Position numbers and translations under genes: made by a program. Source: Leptospiraceae bacterium (GTDB lineage: Bacteria; Spirochaetota; Leptospiria; Turneriellales; Turneriellaceae). From it: DNA of 6,191 nucleotides. The first letter of the stretch is position 1. Each line of letters begins with the position of its first letter. The DNA is taken from the NCBI GenBank assembly GCA_025057195.1, contig JANWWX010000081.1, positions 1 to 6,191 on the forward strand. The letters run 5' to 3'. Positions 4,899-6,191 of the stretch are shown here, one piece after another. Under the pieces are notes generated by a model. It did no database searches, had not been told where the DNA came from, and saw nothing but the letters and a program-made list of their open reading frames with translations.

Positions 4899-6077
4899 CT
4901 AAAAAGTATCCGCCGGCACGCGCACAAAACCTTCCATCAAAACACGCGCACTGCGGCTGAGGATTGCCTTGGTCACCAGCCATTCGCCACCTCGCTTCTC
5001 GGCGGTGGCGCCCACGCGCAGTGTTCCCGAGGGGTGGCCGAAGCGCACCACCTCACGTGGTTTGCCGCCTGCTGCTTCTGACACCACCGTGCCGGGAATC
5101 GCCGCTGCAGTTCCAATGGCCACTGCGCAGGTGCCCATCATTGCATGGTGTAGTTTTCCCATCGAGAGGGCGCGTACGTTGAGGTCGATGTCTTCGGCCC
5201 GGATTTTTTTGCCGCTCGAGGCAACATAGTCGCGCGGCGGGGCGACAAACGCGATTTTGGGTGTATGCTGACGGGATGCAGCCTCTGCCACGTCTTTTAT
5301 CAATCCCATTTTCACGGCGCCATACGCACGGATTTTTTCAAAACGGGCCAACGCTTCCGGGTTATTGTTGATGTCGGGCTGTAATTCGGTGCCTTGGTAG
5401 CCGAGCTCAGCGGCGTTGAGGAAAATTGTTGGAATACCAGAATTGATGAGCGTTGCAGAAAAACTGCCGATGCCCGGTACGTCCAACGTGTCGCGCACGT
5501 TGCCGGTGGGAAAAAGGCTACCCTCCTCAGCCGCCGGTTCCAAGAATTCCAGCGCTATTTCGGCTGCGGGAAAGGCCACACCATCCAATTCAAAATCTCC
5601 CATTTCTTGCACCGCACCGCCTGCGATCGGCACATGCGCGATGATCGTCTTGCGGATATTAGCCTGCCAGATGCGGACAGTACAAATTCCATCTTGTGGG
5701 ATGCGCTCTTTAGGAAGAAAGCCATGTGCGATGGCAAAAGGCCCCACCGCAGCACTGAGGTTGCCGCAGTTGCCGCTCCAATCGATGAAGGGTTTGTCAA
5801 TCGCGACCTGGCCAAAAAGATAGTCCACATCATGGCCGGGCTCACTTGCCGGCGCAATGATGACTACCTTGGATGTGCTGGAGGTGGCGCCACCCATGCC
5901 GTCGATGTGTTTCTCGTAGGGATCAGGACTACCAACCACACGCAAAAGTAGAGCGTCGCGTGCTTTGCCAGCAACCTGGCAGCGTTCGGGCAAATCCGCC
6001 AGGCGGAAAAATACCCCCTTGCTGGTGCCCCCGCGCATGTAGGTTGCGGGGATACGCAGTTGTGGTAAATACGCCAT
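4899..6077 (-). CDS. prpF: 2-methylaconitate cis-trans isomerase PrpF
   Basis: A 392-residue protein of full family length. PrpF isomerises the 2-methylaconitate made by the Fe-S dehydratase AcnD so that it can enter the methylcitrate cycle, which breaks propionyl-CoA down to pyruvate and succinate; it is cytoplasmic with a diaminopimelate-epimerase-like double fold. The match runs end to end: IPATYMRGGTSKGVFFRL (9-26), GSPDPY and IDGMGGATSSTSK (58-70), DYLFGQVAIDKPFIDWSGNCGNL (85-107), VRIWQAN, INSGIPTIF, EAASRQHTPK, MGKLHHAMMGT and a C-terminal SRSARVLMEGFVRVP. Lys70 and Cys104 sit where I recall the active-site Lys73 and Cys107 of Shewanella PrpF (both offset by three). The start is the ATG at 6077, where family similarity begins. 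An in-frame GTG at 6152 would add 25 residues of unrelated character. A GGAG lies 13 bases upstream, farther than ideal. No prpB, prpC or acnD is visible within the window. Confidence 0.95.
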   Translation of the reverse strand: MAYLPQLRIPATYMRGGTSKGVFFRLADLPERCQVAGKARDALLLRVVGSPDPYEKHIDGMGGATSSTSKVVIIAPASEPGHDVDYLFGQVAIDKPFIDWSGNCGNLSAAVGPFAIAHGFLPKERIPQDGICTVRIWQANIRKTIIAHVPIAGGAVQEMGDFELDGVAFPAAEIALEFLEPAAEEGSLFPTGNVRDTLDVPGIGSFSATLINSGIPTIFLNAAELGYQGTELQPDINNNPEALARFEKIRAYGAVKMGLIKDVAEAASRQHTPKIAFVAPPRDYVASSGKKIRAEDIDLNVRALSMGKLHHAMMGTCAVAIGTAAAIPGTVVSEAAGGKPREVVRFGHPSGTLRVGATAEKRGGEWLVTKAILSRSARVLMEGFVRVPADTF

Positions 6078-6191
6078 AGCGCCGCATCCACTCCGCAAAA
6101 CAGCCTGCACAGCGTTTATAGCATGAGGGATTTGGCTGTGCGGCGTGTGCACGAATTGTTTTCTGCTGCGTGCGCCGGTTTTTGGGTTATT
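6078..6191. other. Region upstream of prpF, no gene recognised
   Basis: These 114 bases lie before prpF. They contain only a short in-frame extension of prpF from the alternative GTG at 6152, and no other plausible gene. On the minus strand a TATAAA occurs near 6120, but no -35 partner at 16-18 bases is recognisable, so no promoter is called. Whether an upstream prp gene ends just beyond the window cannot be seen. Confidence 0.4.

Noticed and set aside
4843..4983. N-terminal extension of the CDGSH protein to 134 residues.
   Set aside because: It would overlap the end of prpF and has no family similarity, while the internal ATG at 4842 has an excellent Shine-Dalgarno.
5394..5951. A 185-codon plus-strand frame inside prpF.
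   Set aside because: It is antisense to highly conserved PrpF blocks, with no motif or ribosome binding site of note.
6078..6152. N-terminal extension of PrpF from a GTG at 6152.
   Set aside because: The added 25 residues do not look like PrpF, and family similarity begins at the ATG at 6077.
1..6191. Search by eye for CRISPR repeats, insertion-sequence ends, toxin-antitoxin or defence genes.
   Set aside because: No regularly spaced repeats, transposase frames or target-site duplications are visible; all long frames are accounted for by housekeeping, motility or metabolic genes.

Overview
The window carries five complete protein genes and one truncated gene. They are ordinary chromosomal genes; I see no insertion sequence, CRISPR array, phage gene, tRNA or rRNA. 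Base composition looks moderately GC-rich, at a little over half by eye. The best clue to the organism is the gene at 514-1377. It resembles the leptospiral flagellar coiling protein FcpA and is preceded by a sigma-28 (FliA)-type promoter. This suggests a spirochete of the Leptospira/Leptonema/Turneriella group, and the base composition fits the GC-richer members (Turneriella or Leptonema) better than Leptospira. The assignment is an inference from recalled family sequences, not from a search.

Layout, left to right: (1) 1-269, minus strand: the N-terminal part of a secreted or lipoprotein esterase of the PHB-depolymerase/LpqC type, cut by the window edge. (2) 270-513: a divergent intergenic region with a possible housekeeping promoter for the esterase, a cluster of short inverted repeats, a flagellar-type promoter and a strong ribosome binding site. 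(3) 514-1377, plus: the FcpA-like exported protein, ending in a textbook hairpin terminator at 1404-1429. (4) 1428-3365, minus: mnmG (gidA), a tRNA wobble-uridine modification enzyme, whose stop codon lies in the T-tract of that terminator. (5) 3451-4575, plus: ispG (gcpE), an Fe-S enzyme of the MEP isoprenoid pathway, divergent from mnmG. (6) 4579-4842, minus: an 87-residue protein with two CDGSH iron-sulfur motifs, convergent with ispG with three bases between the stop codons. (7) 4899-6077, minus: prpF, the 2-methylaconitate isomerase of the AcnD/PrpF methylcitrate route, upstream of and co-directional with the CDGSH gene.

The genes do not form one pathway: motility, tRNA modification, isoprenoid synthesis, Fe-S protein and propionate catabolism lie side by side. 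Only prpF and the CDGSH gene could share a transcript. I did not find a clearly new multi-gene system. The points most worth checking are the sigma-28 promoter/FcpA pairing, the unexplained inverted-repeat cluster upstream of it, the tightly convergent ispG/CDGSH pair with alternative hairpins at its junction, the two-domain ispG and the isolated prpF.
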